Of a stretch of DNA of 64,000 nt, positions 16,589 through 25,852 are shown piece by piece. Origin of the DNA: Marinospirillum minutulum DSM 6287 (GTDB lineage: Bacteria > Pseudomonadota > Gammaproteobacteria > Pseudomonadales > Halomonadaceae). Numbering within the stretch: position 1 is the first letter of the stretch; every line of letters begins with the position of its first letter. The notes below the pieces were generated by a model, which worked only from the letters and a program-made list of their open reading frames with translations, was not told the origin of the DNA and made no database searches. A program made the position numbers and the translations under genes. The stretch spans positions 62,001-126,000 of the forward strand of contig NZ_AULO01000013.1 in NCBI RefSeq assembly GCF_000422325.1, written 5' to 3'.

Positions 16589-17815
16589 TTATAACCCTAA
16601 CTTCTCTGCCACAAAGTCAGCGTCCTTGTCGCCACGACCAGAAAGGTTAATTAAAATATTCACTTCTGAGCCAAGATTTTTAGCTTCGCGCATAGCCCAA
16701 GCTATGGCATGTGCCGATTCCAATGCAGGAATAATACCTTCTAAGCGCGACAGCTGCATAAAGGCATCTAGGCAGGCTGTATCATCAATTCCATGGTATT
16801 CAGCACGGCCTAGGTCTTTTAAATAGCTATGGTGGGGGCCAACCGAAGGATAGTCTAAGCCAGAAGCAATAGAATAAACTGGGTCAGGTTCACCAGCAGC
16901 ATCTTGCAACATATAAGAATGGAAGCCATGCATAGTGCCAGGCTTACCATAGGTTAGGGTTGCGGCATGATCGCCTTTACCCAAACCGCGTCCACAGGGT
17001 TCAACACCCACTAGTTTAACGCTTTCATCATCCATGAATCCTGAGAAAATACCCATAGCGTTAGAGCCACCACCCACACAAGCAACAACATAGTCGGGTA
17101 GCTTGCCAGTCATTGCAGGAAACTGTTCTCTTGCTTCTTTACCAACAATGGATTGAAAGTCTCTTACCATCATGGGGAAAGGATGCGGCCCAACAACAGA
17201 ACCTATAGCATAAAAGAAGTTTTCAGGGTCTTTAACATATTCTTCAAACGCACTATCAACAGCATCTTTTAGGGTTTTAGTGCCTGATTCAACAGCAATT
17301 AGCTTAGCACCTAAAATTTTCATTTTAGTGACATTAGGGTGTTCTTTAACAATATCGACTGCACCCATGTGAATCTCGCAGGGCAAGCCAACCAGCGCAC
17401 AAGCAGTAGCCATAGCAACGCCGTGCTGTCCAGCACCTGTTTCTGCAATTACTTTGGTCTTACCCATGTGCTTGGCTAATAAAGCTTCTCCTAGCGCATG
17501 GTTAATTTTATGAGCGCCTGTGTGGTTTAAGTCTTCACGCTTAAAGTAAAATTTAGCACCACCACAAGCCTCTGTGAGTCTACTGGCATAATAAATAGGG
17601 CTAGGACGACCAACATAATGTTGATATAGCTCTTTTAACTCATTCTGATAGGCTGCTGTTTCACGAACTTTAAGGTAAGCCGTTGCTATATCATCCATAA
17701 TAGCTTTCAGATGAGGTGGAAGCACTTGACCACCATAAGGACCGAAATAACCTTCTGCATCAGGAAGCATGTGAGCACTGGGTAATTTTTGTGTTTTTTT
17801 AGTTGTTGGTGTCAT
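16589..17815 (-). CDS. trpB: Tryptophan synthase beta chain, orphan TrpB
   Basis: TrpB joins indole and L-serine to make tryptophan using PLP. Residues expected for activity are present: PLP lysine Lys103 in NHTGAHKIN, catalytic Glu125 in ETGAGQHG, phosphate loop GGGSN (248-252) and Ser392 in SGRGDKD. Length is 408, like TrpB1. Two things are odd. There is no trpA or other trp gene next to it. And the segment at 151-170 ([20 protein letters not shown]) departs from the usual GAEDVERQxxNVxRMxLLGA of the region that communicates with TrpA. It could be the only TrpB or a second stand-alone copy. Confidence 0.85.
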   Translation of the reverse strand: MTPTTKKTQKLPSAHMLPDAEGYFGPYGGQVLPPHLKAIMDDIATAYLKVRETAAYQNELKELYQHYVGRPSPIYYASRLTEACGGAKFYFKREDLNHTGAHKINHALGEALLAKHMGKTKVIAETGAGQHGVAMATACALVGLPCEIHMGAVDIVKEHPNVTKMKILGAKLIAVESGTKTLKDAVDSAFEEYVKDPENFFYAIGSVVGPHPFPMMVRDFQSIVGKEAREQFPAMTGKLPDYVVACVGGGSNAMGIFSGFMDDESVKLVGVEPCGRGLGKGDHAATLTYGKPGTMHGFHSYMLQDAAGEPDPVYSIASGLDYPSVGPHHSYLKDLGRAEYHGIDDTACLDAFMQLSRLEGIIPALESAHAIAWAMREAKNLGSEVNILINLSGRGDKDADFVAEKLGL

Positions 17816-17948
17816 CTTTGCTATTGCCTTGAACTTGATTAAAATGAAAAAAATACACTACTACTCTAACTCGTGCGTGTCACTCCTCCAAGCATCTAGG
17901 TGTAACATTTTTTGCTGCTACTAATCTTTTTTTGGTGAAACTTAATTT

Positions 17949-18281
17949 ATGGATATTATTAACGAAATTTTAATCCGCTCAGGTAACTGGGCACATAGTC
18001 AGATGAACAACATTACTCTGGCTCTGGTTGCAACCCTGCTAGTTATCTATGGTGACCAAATCAACAGTTTTGTTAAGCGTTTTTTAAGACCCTACCCACG
18101 CATTATAAGAATACTGGGTTTTGTTATTATGTGTGCCTTTGGTTACGGGTTACTAACCGTTTTACTCACGCCTGTTTTTGCGGGTTGGTTTTCCTTAGTT
18201 AGTACCAAGTGGCTTGGACTTTTAGTTCTTGCAGCTTTCTTGCTGGTAGGCTGGATAGCTGAAAACAAAAAACAAGTGTAG
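17949..18281 (+). CDS. Small inner-membrane protein, DUF3392-like
   Basis: A 110-residue protein with three hydrophobic segments (about 21-40, 52-75 and 84-104) and a short basic tail (AENKKQV). The N-terminal part (NEILIRSGNWAHSQMNNITLALVATLLVIYGDQIN) resembles the DUF3392 family found in Vibrio, Pseudomonas and relatives. No function is known for the family. It is divergent from trpB and 39 bases before the next gene. Confidence 0.7.
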   Translation: MDIINEILIRSGNWAHSQMNNITLALVATLLVIYGDQINSFVKRFLRPYPRIIRILGFVIMCAFGYGLLTVLLTPVFAGWFSLVSTKWLGLLVLAAFLLVGWIAENKKQV

Positions 18282-18320
18282 AATATAAGTATATTCTTAT
18301 ATTTATAAGTGAGAAGTCTA

Positions 18321-18794
18321 ATGAACACTTTACAGCAACAAGCTACCAATTTACCTGAGCTGCTTCCGAGCAAAACCGATACCGAGTGGAATTTTTGGAA
18401 GGTTGCTCTAGCAAATGGTTGGTACTTATATGCTGAACAAGAAGATCAAGCTTTGCATCTAGGTGCATTTGCAGACCCTGGTAGTCTTGCTGTTCAACAG
18501 CTGCGTTTTTTGGAAGACCCCAAAACAACCGTTGTGATGACTTTAGATTCAGACTTGTTTCACGCTTGGTTAAAAGCACCTGAACAAACTAAACCACCTC
18601 GCTTTACTGGTCAGCTAGGCAGTCATTGGAGTGGTTATGGTGTAAAGCCCATCATCGAAAATGACACAGAGGTTGAGGTGATTTACGCTGCTGATTTGCG
18701 CCATGAGTGGATGGGTGTGTTTAGTGAGCCTGACGCTTTTGCTATAATAGAGCAGCACTACGACCGCCGCCGCAAGCGCTGCCTTATTTGTTAA
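18321..18794 (+). CDS. Hypothetical protein, 157 residues
   Basis: I do not recognise the family. The ATG at 18321 with GAGAAG upstream is preferred over an in-frame GTG at 18309. The protein looks soluble: no signal peptide, no membrane segment, tryptophan-rich (FWKVALANGWYLYAEQ, HSWSGYG-type patches), ending in a basic stretch RRRKRCLIC with two cysteines. It lies between the DUF3392 gene and dnaB, with which it converges (3-base gap). An AT-rich hairpin (AATATAAG/CTTATATT, 18282-18303) precedes it. The ORF is probably real given its length and ribosome site. Confidence 0.6.
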   Translation: MNTLQQQATNLPELLPSKTDTEWNFWKVALANGWYLYAEQEDQALHLGAFADPGSLAVQQLRFLEDPKTTVVMTLDSDLFHAWLKAPEQTKPPRFTGQLGSHWSGYGVKPIIENDTEVEVIYAADLRHEWMGVFSEPDAFAIIEQHYDRRRKRCLIC

Positions 18795-18797
18795 GGG

Positions 18798-20207
18798 TTA
18801 TTCTTCATAAATAAGGCCAGCTTCCCTATATTGTGCAAGGCTATCGGGCGCTAGATCATCAAAGCGGGTGTAACGACCAGTAAACAAGAGGTGAACACTA
18901 CCTATGGGGCCGTTACGCTGCTTACCAATTATAATTTCTGCCAAGCCTTTATTGCCTTCTTTATCTGGGTTATAAACTTCGTCACGGTAAACAAAGGCTA
19001 TAACGTCAGCATCCTGCTCAATAGCACCCGACTCACGCAAATCTGACATAATAGGCCGTTTGTTAGTCCGCTGCTCTAGCCCACGATTAAGCTGCGACAG
19101 CGCCACTACTGGGCAATCAAACTCTTTAGCTAAAGCTTTTAAAGAACGCGAAATCTCGGAAATTTCTGCAGTACGATTCTCGCTATTACCTGGCACTCTC
19201 ATTAACTGCAAATAGTCGACCATAATAATAGAAATACCCCCTTCATCCCGCGCAATACGGCGTGTTCTGGTACGTAAATCGTTGGGCGACAAGCCTGGCG
19301 TGTCATCAATATAAAGCTTCTTTTCTTTTAAAATGGCCAAAGTAGAAGAAATTCTATCCCAGTCCCGCTCACCAAGATCTCCAGTACGAACTTTAGACTG
19401 ATCTATTTGACCCAAAGAAGAAAACACCCTCATTAATAGCTGTTCTGCAGGCATTTCCATAGAAAACACTACGGCTGTTTTATCAGAATTTAAAACAGCA
19501 TTTTCGACTAAATTCATAGCAAAGGTGGTTTTACCCATAGAAGGACGACCAGCAACAATAACCAAGTCTGATGGTTGCAAGCCAGAGGTCATTGCATCTA
19601 AATCTTTAAAGCCAGTCGTTAAGCCAGTAATACCACTTTCGCTTAGGTCTAAAGATTCTAGTTTTGCTAATAATTTAGCTGCTACATCGGTAATTAATTG
19701 TGGCCCACCAAATTTTGGCCGTTCTTCTGCGATAGTAAAAACTTCCCTTTCCGCTTCATTCAATAACTCATCAGAAGTGCGTCCTTCGGGACTGTACGCC
19801 GAGTCAGCTATTCTTCTTGCTGCTTGAATAAGCTTACGACGCACCGAGCGCTCACGCACAATTTGGGCATAGGCCAAAATATTACTGGTTGAAGGCGTAT
19901 TGCGGGCAAGTTCAATTAAATAGGCATCGCCACCGGCTTGTTCTAGCTGATCTCGTGCTTTTAATTCTGCAGAAAGTATCAGTGGGTCGAAAGGTGAGTT
20001 ACGTTTTACCAGCTCGTGCATGGCGGTATAAATGTAACGGTGTTCGCCGCGATAAAAATCAGCTTCTACTAATAGCTCTGCTACTGCATCTACCGAAGCA
20101 TTGTCTATCATTAAACCACCCAAAACTGATTGTTCAGCTTCAAGTGAGTGGGGGGGCAACTTTATATCAGAAGCTTCTTTGTCATCGCTAAAACGGGTAT
20201 TTACCAT
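18798..20207 (-). CDS. dnaB: DnaB, replicative DNA helicase
   Basis: The hexameric helicase unwinds DNA ahead of the replisome. The 469-residue protein has the N-terminal primase-interacting domain (PPHSLEAEQSVLGGLMID at 17-34) and the RecA-like C-terminal domain. Walker A is GRPSMGKTTFAMN (about 217-229), Walker B is IIMVDYLQLM, and SDLRESGAIEQDADVI and RNGPIG follow. No intein interrupts it. It follows rplI in the conserved rpsF-rpsR-rplI-dnaB order, but two hairpins at 20226-20294 separate them. Confidence 0.97.
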   Translation of the reverse strand: MVNTRFSDDKEASDIKLPPHSLEAEQSVLGGLMIDNASVDAVAELLVEADFYRGEHRYIYTAMHELVKRNSPFDPLILSAELKARDQLEQAGGDAYLIELARNTPSTSNILAYAQIVRERSVRRKLIQAARRIADSAYSPEGRTSDELLNEAEREVFTIAEERPKFGGPQLITDVAAKLLAKLESLDLSESGITGLTTGFKDLDAMTSGLQPSDLVIVAGRPSMGKTTFAMNLVENAVLNSDKTAVVFSMEMPAEQLLMRVFSSLGQIDQSKVRTGDLGERDWDRISSTLAILKEKKLYIDDTPGLSPNDLRTRTRRIARDEGGISIIMVDYLQLMRVPGNSENRTAEISEISRSLKALAKEFDCPVVALSQLNRGLEQRTNKRPIMSDLRESGAIEQDADVIAFVYRDEVYNPDKEGNKGLAEIIIGKQRNGPIGSVHLLFTGRYTRFDDLAPDSLAQYREAGLIYEE

Positions 20208-20225
20208 TCTTAACTCACCTCAAAT

Positions 20226-20259
20226 AAAAAAGGCACAGGGTTTAACCCGTGCCTTTTTT
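20226..20259. terminator. Bidirectional terminator between rplI and dnaB
   Basis: AAAAAAGGCAC-A-GGG, loop TTTAA, CCC-GTGCCTTTTTT: a 14-bp stem with one bulged A, flanked by A6 and T6, so it can work on either strand. It ends the rpsF-rplI transcript. Confidence 0.88.
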
Positions 20260-20263
20260 CTTA

Positions 20264-20294
20264 AACCGGGGCCAGTCAAATAACTGGCTCGGTT
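20264..20294. terminator. Second hairpin between rplI and dnaB
   Basis: AACC-g-GGGCCAGT pairs with ACTGGCTC-GGTT around loop CAAATA (one bulge, one G-U). It directly precedes the stronger terminator on the minus strand and may act with it. Confidence 0.55.
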
Positions 20295-20311
20295 AGTTTA
20301 CTCAGAAAAGC

Positions 20312-20761
20312 TTATTCTGCAACAACAGCTACACGTAATACGCTTTCAACTTCTGCATGTAGGTGAACAGCAATTTCATACTCACCCACGTTACGAAGTG
20401 GGCCTTCTGGTAAACGAATTTCGCTCTTGCTTAGCTCTACACCAGCAGCGGTAGCAGCTTCGGCTAAATCACGCGCACCAATAGAACCAAACAGTTTGCC
20501 TTCGTCGCCCGCTTTAGAAGCGATAGTAACACGCTCTACGCCTTCTAGCTTGGCTGCAACTGCTTGGGCTGCAGCTAAACGCTCAGCAGCAGCAGCTTCT
20601 AGCTCTGCACGGCGCTCTTGGAAAACTTCACGGTTTGCAGCTGTGGCAGGAACGGCTTTACCTTGAGGAACTAGAAAGTTACGGCCATAACCATTTTTAA
20701 CGGTTACTTCTTCGCCTAGTCCACCCAGTTTGTTTACTTTTTCTAATAGAATAACTTGCAT
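20312..20761 (-). CDS. rplI: Ribosomal protein L9
   Basis: 149 residues, the normal bacterial length. The start [36 protein letters not shown] is the L9 signature; this N-terminal domain binds 23S rRNA near the L1 stalk. A long alanine/glutamate-rich connecting helix (about 45-75) and the C-terminal domain with [18 protein letters not shown] follow. It sits last in the rpsF-rpsR-membrane protein-rplI operon, just before a strong terminator. Confidence 0.98.
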   Translation of the reverse strand: MQVILLEKVNKLGGLGEEVTVKNGYGRNFLVPQGKAVPATAANREVFQERRAELEAAAAERLAAAQAVAAKLEGVERVTIASKAGDEGKLFGSIGARDLAEAATAAGVELSKSEIRLPEGPLRNVGEYEIAVHLHAEVESVLRVAVVAE

Positions 20762-20779
20762 TTTAATATCCTCAAGACG

Positions 20780-21673
20780 TTAGGCCTCGCCATCACCATC
20801 CTGTGAAGGAGGTGGCGGTGGAGGAGCCAGTCGGTAACGTATATTTACCACACTGTCCGCCAGGGCAATAAGAACGAGCAATAAGCTCATGTAAGGCTGA
20901 GTAAAAATCAACAACACATACAACAGACCCAACCAAAAGCTGTTGTATTTTTTAATTGCAAATACTCCATGTACCAGTGCAATACCTGCGATAAGGTGGG
21001 GCACTAATAACACTGGAATAGCTGGCATAAGCCAAGTTTGTCCGCTAACAACTAAGGCTAAGACTAAGGGCAAAAAGGCAGCTGACCAAAGCGGTAATCT
21101 TAATGCGTGGAACTCAGCCTGAAAACCACCTGGGTTATAAAGTACTGACTGCCACCAACGCGCTATAATTAAACTAGCAATTAACATAAGCAATTGCACA
21201 GAGGTTATAACGCCATTAAATAACCAGCCGAGTGTGGCTGCTAACTGCTGTTGATCTAAAGCTGTTAGTTCATAGCTTTCTGCTAAGCCACCTTGATCAA
21301 GTAGTAGGTCGATAATTTGCAATTGCAACGCATCGTCTAACCACTGAACAGTGAGTGCAATAAACGAAGCAGCTAGAGCACCTACAATTAGTACACGGCT
21401 CCAACCCTGATTAGTGCGCAACACTTGTGCAAGCGCTGCAGCACCGACCACACCCAAAAGCACATCTGGGCTAGAAGCTGTTACCCAGAAATACAAACCG
21501 GGCAGAGCAGCAGCTAGCAGAATTTTTATGCCTTGCGCAGGTCCCATCCGTAACCAAACTAATGCAACGATAGCACCGCTGAAAACAGAGAGGACAGGGA
21601 TTAAAGCAGCAACCACAGCCGCACCTAGGGCACGGCTGGGGCTTTTCATGACAAACTCAGCTAAAGCACGCAT
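20780..21673 (-). CDS. Multi-pass membrane protein of the rpsR-rplI operon
   Basis: A 297-residue hydrophobic protein with roughly eight membrane segments and a short proline-rich tail (APPPPPPSQDGDGEA). A membrane protein of similar size sits between rpsR and rplI in Pseudomonas and related genera (PA4933 type), and this looks like its counterpart. The layout recalls DUF2232/YybS-like proteins, but I cannot confirm that from sequence alone. The function is unknown. It is transcribed with ribosomal genes, 18 bases before rplI. Confidence 0.75.
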   Translation of the reverse strand: MRALAEFVMKSPSRALGAAVVAALIPVLSVFSGAIVALVWLRMGPAQGIKILLAAALPGLYFWVTASSPDVLLGVVGAAALAQVLRTNQGWSRVLIVGALAASFIALTVQWLDDALQLQIIDLLLDQGGLAESYELTALDQQQLAATLGWLFNGVITSVQLLMLIASLIIARWWQSVLYNPGGFQAEFHALRLPLWSAAFLPLVLALVVSGQTWLMPAIPVLLVPHLIAGIALVHGVFAIKKYNSFWLGLLYVLLIFTQPYMSLLLVLIALADSVVNIRYRLAPPPPPPSQDGDGEA

Positions 21674-21703
21674 AGTCGTAGGCCTTATTAAAAGCCTAAA
21701 TGC

Positions 21704-21931
21704 TTATTCGTGGCTATCTGAGTAAGGTAGTAGCGCTAGGAAGCGAGCACGCTTAATAGCAGAAGACAACTGACGCTGATATTTAGCTTTAGTACCTGTA
21801 ATACGGCTAGGTACAATTTTACCAGTTTCAGTCACATAGCCTTTTAGAAGGTCTAGGTCTTTATAGTCGATCTGCTGAATACCTTCAGCAGTAAAACGAC
21901 AAAACTTACGGCGACGGAAAAAACGAGCCAT
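21704..21931 (-). CDS. rpsR: Ribosomal protein S18
   Basis: 75 residues with the S18 signature ([13 protein letters not shown] at the N-terminus, [35 protein letters not shown] in the middle, basic and arginine-rich throughout). S18 forms a heterodimer with S6 on the 30S platform. The gene lies 23 bases after rpsF. Confidence 0.98.
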   Translation of the reverse strand: MARFFRRRKFCRFTAEGIQQIDYKDLDLLKGYVTETGKIVPSRITGTKAKYQRQLSSAIKRARFLALLPYSDSHE

Positions 21932-21954
21932 GGTGATTCTCCTGATTAATTAGT

Positions 21955-22371
21955 TTATTCGGCGTCTTCTGAATCGTCATCAGACGAGTCATCTTGATCA
22001 TCATTACGATCTTGACGGTCGTCACGATCATCACGACGGCGATCTTCGCGGGATTCAGAAGCCTTCATTGGCGAAGGTTCAGTTACCGCTTCATTAGTGC
22101 GAATAATCAGGTTACGAATAACGGCATCGTTGTAACGGAAGACTTCTTCTAGCTCGTTAACAACAGAATCTGGGCACTCAATATTCATTAAAACATAGTG
22201 TGCTTTAGTGATTTTGTTGATTGGGTAAGCTAGGTGGCGACGGCCCCAATCTTCCATACGGTGTACGGTGCCCTGGGCTTCAGTGACCAGAGTAGTGTAA
22301 CGCTCAACCATAGCGGGAACCTGCTCGCTTTGGTCTGGGTGAACCATGAAAATTACTTCATAATGACGCAT
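21955..22371 (-). CDS. rpsF: Ribosomal protein S6
   Basis: The start is ATG 22371 ([17 protein letters not shown]) with AAGGAG six bases upstream. A longer frame from 22416 is not credible. The 138-residue product has the S6 core (to about 100) and a strongly charged tail alternating acidic and basic residues (RREDRRR-, then [15 protein letters not shown]). This recalls the glutamate tail added by RimK in E. coli, but here it is encoded. First gene of the rpsF-rpsR-rplI operon. Confidence 0.97.
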   Translation of the reverse strand: MRHYEVIFMVHPDQSEQVPAMVERYTTLVTEAQGTVHRMEDWGRRHLAYPINKITKAHYVLMNIECPDSVVNELEEVFRYNDAVIRNLIIRTNEAVTEPSPMKASESREDRRRDDRDDRQDRNDDQDDSSDDDSEDAE

Positions 22372-22496
22372 TAAATGCTCCTTACGGATTAATAGCCTTT
22401 TGCTTATAAATAACAAAAAGCAAGGAGGAAACTACACAACCCAGTAGTAAACTACTGCCATTCGAGTGAATTTCCGACCACTCAAACAAGCGCGGA
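22372..22496 (-). promoter_or_regulatory. rpsF mRNA leader, possible S6:S18 autoregulatory element
   Basis: The 125-base leader contains a perfect hairpin CAGTAG-TTTA-CTACTG (plus-strand 22442-22457) and an upstream stem joining GAATTCCG and CGGAAATTC that carries a CCG. S6 leaders in bacteria use a CCG-containing bulge to bind the S6:S18 complex and repress translation. The match is by eye only. Confidence 0.4.
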
Positions 22497-22526
22497 ATTC
22501 TAACCCTTACTGCTACCTAAGTGCAA
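22497..22526 (-). promoter_or_regulatory. Likely sigma-70 promoter of rpsF operon
   Basis: On the minus strand: TTGCAC, 18 bases, TAGAAT. The -10 matches five of six consensus bases and the -35 three of six. It lies 125 bases before rpsF. Confidence 0.5.
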
Positions 22527-22529
22527 GTT

Positions 22530-23303
22530 TTAAAGCCTTTGCCTTACTGCTTCGTACAAAACCACGCCCGATGCAACCGAAACATTTAGGCTAGAAACCT
22601 CGCCTGCCATGGGCAGTTTAACTAATTCATCACAAACTTCGCGTGTTAAGCGCCGCATTCCTTTACCTTCTGCACCCATAACTAACGCCACGCCTTGTGT
22701 TAAATTAGCTTGGTAGATTAGCTGCTCGGCCTCACCTGCGGTACCTATTACCCAAACCCCATAATCAGCAAGGCTACGCAGTGTTCTAGCTAGGTTAGTT
22801 ACTTGAATAAGCGGTAGGGTTTCGGTTGCACCGCAGGCAACTTTTCTAACCGTGGCATTTAAGCCTGCCGATTTATCTTTAGGAACAATAACCGCATTAG
22901 CGCCAGCTGCTTCAGCACTACGCATACAAGCACCTAAATTGTGTGGGTCGGTTACGCCATCTAGCACTAGCAATAAAGGTGGCTTGGTTACTTCTACTAA
23001 TAGGCGCTCTAAATCGGATTCACTGCCTGCTTGGCGTGGCTGCACCCAAGCAATAATACCTTGATGCACACCACCCGCTTCTTTATCTAAGGTTTCACGT
23101 GGCTGCACTTCAATTTTTACACCAGCGGCTTGCGCATCTTCTAGCAAGCTTTGCATACGTGCATCATCACGCCCTTGCTGTACCCAAAGGTAAGCGATGT
23201 GCTTAGCACGGTGCTTAATTAAACTAGCAACAGCATGAAAACCAAAAACTGCTGCTAGGCTTTGTGTGGCTTCTATTTTGGGTCTACGGGGTCTTTTATT
23301 CAC
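22530..23303 (-). CDS. rlmB: RlmB, 23S rRNA Gm2251 2'-O-methyltransferase
   Basis: A SpoU (SPOUT) family enzyme that methylates the ribose of G2251 in the ribosomal peptidyl site. The 257-residue protein has an N-terminal substrate-binding domain (FGFHAVASLIKH at 20-31) and the knotted C-terminal domain with motif 1 DPHNLGACMRSAEAAGANAVI, motif 2 VMGAEGKGMRRL and motif 3 SLNVSVASGVVLYEAVRQ. It lies six bases after rnr, the usual rnr-rlmB pair. Confidence 0.96.
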   Translation of the reverse strand: MNKRPRRPKIEATQSLAAVFGFHAVASLIKHRAKHIAYLWVQQGRDDARMQSLLEDAQAAGVKIEVQPRETLDKEAGGVHQGIIAWVQPRQAGSESDLERLLVEVTKPPLLLVLDGVTDPHNLGACMRSAEAAGANAVIVPKDKSAGLNATVRKVACGATETLPLIQVTNLARTLRSLADYGVWVIGTAGEAEQLIYQANLTQGVALVMGAEGKGMRRLTREVCDELVKLPMAGEVSSLNVSVASGVVLYEAVRQRL

Positions 23304-23309
23304 AGTTAT

Positions 23310-25745
23310 TTACTTAACCTTATTCTTTGCACGTTCTTTTTTACCGGGACGGCTAGCACTCTTTTTTTTCTTCTTTTTTGTTTTGTCTTTTTTAGATGAC
23401 TTACCTAATTTTACCTTGGGGTCATCTTTAACTGCTGCCGCAGCCGCTTTACTCGACACTTTTCTTTTACGTACTTTTTTTGCAGGTTTGTCTGGGTTAT
23501 CTATAACATCAGTTAAATCAAAGTCTATTTTGCGATCTTCTAAATTAACCCTTGAAACGATAATCTCGACATCATCACCCAAGCGATAACTCCGACCACT
23601 TCGTTCACCTACGAGGCGCTGCTTTTCTGGCTCGAAACGGTAGTAGTCACCCGGTAACGAACTGATATGCACCAAACCTTCAACAAAATAATCATGCAGC
23701 TCAATAAATAAGCCAAATCCAACCACTGAGCTAATGCGTCCTGTAAACACCTCACCCACGCGTGACAGCATAAACTCGCACTTCAGCCAATCAGTTACAT
23801 CACGTACAGCTTCATCGGCTCGACGTTCAGCCATGGAACAATGCTCACCCAGCTCAACCATTTGTTGATCTGTATAAGGTGACCATTTCTCTGCTTTCTC
23901 AACCTGTGCTTCATTAACCCTTTGTACATTGGTGCTTTCAGCACCACTACGAATTAAGCCACGAATGGCTCGGTGTACTAGTAAATCTGGGTAACGGCGA
24001 ATGGGTGAAGTAAAGTGCGCATAGGCGGCATAAGCCAAACCGAAGTGGCCTTCGTTTACTGGCGTATAAACCGCTTGACGCATAGAGCGCAGCATCATGG
24101 TTTGTATTACTTCAGAATCTGGGCGGTTACGAATTTTACTAAAAACTTCTTGGTAGTCTTTGGGTGTTGGTTTATCGCCACCCTCTAGCACAATGCCTAA
24201 TTCTGCTAAGAAAGCACGCAGGGTTTCTAAGCGTTCTGTTTTAGGGCTTTCATGTACTCGGTACAGCCCAGCTAATTTATGCTTGGCTAAAAAACGTGCT
24301 GTAGCTACGTTAGCGCACAACATACACTCTTCAATAATTTTATGTGCATCGTTACGTACTACAGGGACAATTTTTTCAATCTTTTTATCATCACCAAACA
24401 CTATGCGTGTTTCACGGGTTTCAAAATCGATTGCACCTCTTACTTCACGTGCTTGGCGTAACGCTTTATAAGCCTCATACAGGTGCTGCAAAGGCTTAAC
24501 TAGGTGTGGGTATTGCCCACGCATCGTTTGCGCCAGTGCGCTTTCAGGCGCATCAAGTAATGCACCCACTTGGGTATAGGTTAATCGTGCCTTTGAATTC
24601 ATTACCCCTTCGTAAAACTTGTAACGACTTAACGTTCCCGTTTTACTAATGTTCATTTCACAAACCATGCACAGGCGATCAACATTCGGATTTAGCGAAC
24701 AAAGACCATTGGAAAGTGCTTCTGGCAACATGGGGATAGTACGGCCAGGGAAGTAAACGGAGGTTGCGCGTGTCATGGCTTCGCGATCTAAGGGTGAATC
24801 TACACCGACATAGTGAGAAACATCAGCAATAGCAACCCATAGTTTCCAACCGCCTGAGCTAGTTTTTTCACAGTAAACGGCATCATCAAAGTCTTTAGCA
24901 TCTTCACCATCAATGGTGACTAGCGGTAATTCACGCAAATCAACCCGTAAAAGCTTGTCGACTTCGGCTACTTCTTTACCAAACTGGTTAGCCTGCGCTG
25001 TTACTGCTGCATTCCATTCAAAGGGTAGGTTATAGCTACGCAGTGCTACTTCAATTTCCATACCTGCAGCCATAAAATCACCTAATACTTCAGTAATCTT
25101 ACCTACCACCATACGGCGATGGCCTGGGTGCTCGGTTATTTCAACTTGAACTATTTCACCTTCACGCGCACCACCTAATTCATCAGGTGGAATAAGCACA
25201 TCGTGGTGCAAGGAGGTGTTCTCTGGAACAACGACGGCAAAACCACCTGGCTGGAATTTCAAACGACCAATAAGCTGAGTTACGCCTCGCTCTAGAACTT
25301 CTACCACTGCGCCTTCACGTCGGCCACGTTGATCTGTACCCATTTCACGCACCAGAATAATATCGCCATCCCAAACCTTGGCTAACTGGCGGTTATGCAG
25401 GTAAAGGTCATCACCGCCCCCTTCAGGAATTAAGAAACCGTAACCATCGCGGTGAGCTTGTACTCGGCCTTTAATTAAATCTAACTTGTCAATTAGTACA
25501 TAGGCACGACGACGATTAATTAATAACTGACTAGAGCGCTCCATGGCTATTAATCGCCGTCTCAATGCTTCAATTGAAGTTTCGTCAGTCATGCCATAAG
25601 CCTTGCACAACTGTTCGTGAGTCATAGGACGACCCACTTCTTTTAAGCAATCAAGAATGTATTCACGGCTGGGCACTGGGTGTTCATAGGTGCTTGCTTC
25701 GCGATCGGCGTAGGGATCTTTATCTAGCGGCCAGGTGGCTTTCAT
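23310..25745 (-). CDS. rnr: RNase R, 3'-5' exoribonuclease
   Basis: The 811-residue enzyme degrades structured RNA and takes part in rRNA quality control. Domains in order: helix-turn-helix-like N-terminus (to about 85), two cold-shock domains (about 90-230), RNB catalytic domain with DGEDAKDFDDAVYCE (about 275-289, metal-binding aspartates), S1 domain (about 655-735) and a lysine-rich tail (from about 745) with a run of six lysines. The tail is typical of RNase R and separates it from RNase II. It heads the rnr-rlmB operon. Confidence 0.97.
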   Translation of the reverse strand: MKATWPLDKDPYADREASTYEHPVPSREYILDCLKEVGRPMTHEQLCKAYGMTDETSIEALRRRLIAMERSSQLLINRRRAYVLIDKLDLIKGRVQAHRDGYGFLIPEGGGDDLYLHNRQLAKVWDGDIILVREMGTDQRGRREGAVVEVLERGVTQLIGRLKFQPGGFAVVVPENTSLHHDVLIPPDELGGAREGEIVQVEITEHPGHRRMVVGKITEVLGDFMAAGMEIEVALRSYNLPFEWNAAVTAQANQFGKEVAEVDKLLRVDLRELPLVTIDGEDAKDFDDAVYCEKTSSGGWKLWVAIADVSHYVGVDSPLDREAMTRATSVYFPGRTIPMLPEALSNGLCSLNPNVDRLCMVCEMNISKTGTLSRYKFYEGVMNSKARLTYTQVGALLDAPESALAQTMRGQYPHLVKPLQHLYEAYKALRQAREVRGAIDFETRETRIVFGDDKKIEKIVPVVRNDAHKIIEECMLCANVATARFLAKHKLAGLYRVHESPKTERLETLRAFLAELGIVLEGGDKPTPKDYQEVFSKIRNRPDSEVIQTMMLRSMRQAVYTPVNEGHFGLAYAAYAHFTSPIRRYPDLLVHRAIRGLIRSGAESTNVQRVNEAQVEKAEKWSPYTDQQMVELGEHCSMAERRADEAVRDVTDWLKCEFMLSRVGEVFTGRISSVVGFGLFIELHDYFVEGLVHISSLPGDYYRFEPEKQRLVGERSGRSYRLGDDVEIIVSRVNLEDRKIDFDLTDVIDNPDKPAKKVRKRKVSSKAAAAAVKDDPKVKLGKSSKKDKTKKKKKKSASRPGKKERAKNKVK

Positions 25746-25852
25746 CAGAGGTAATCCTTCTCTTTTAGTTGTTGCACTAACGTGTATTACTTGAGTTTAA
25801 CACGTTGGCAGACGACTGCTTAATTAACCTGATAAGAGTCACACATTAAACC

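Noticed and set aside
18786-18794. C-terminal CLIC of the 157-residue protein as a prenylation (CAAX-like) site
   Set aside because: Free-living bacteria do not prenylate their proteins; the sequence is short and likely coincidental.
23266-23589. Open frame on the plus strand opposite the end of rnr
   Set aside because: It is the mirror of the lysine-rich RNase R tail (poly-phenylalanine/leucine product) and has no ribosome site.
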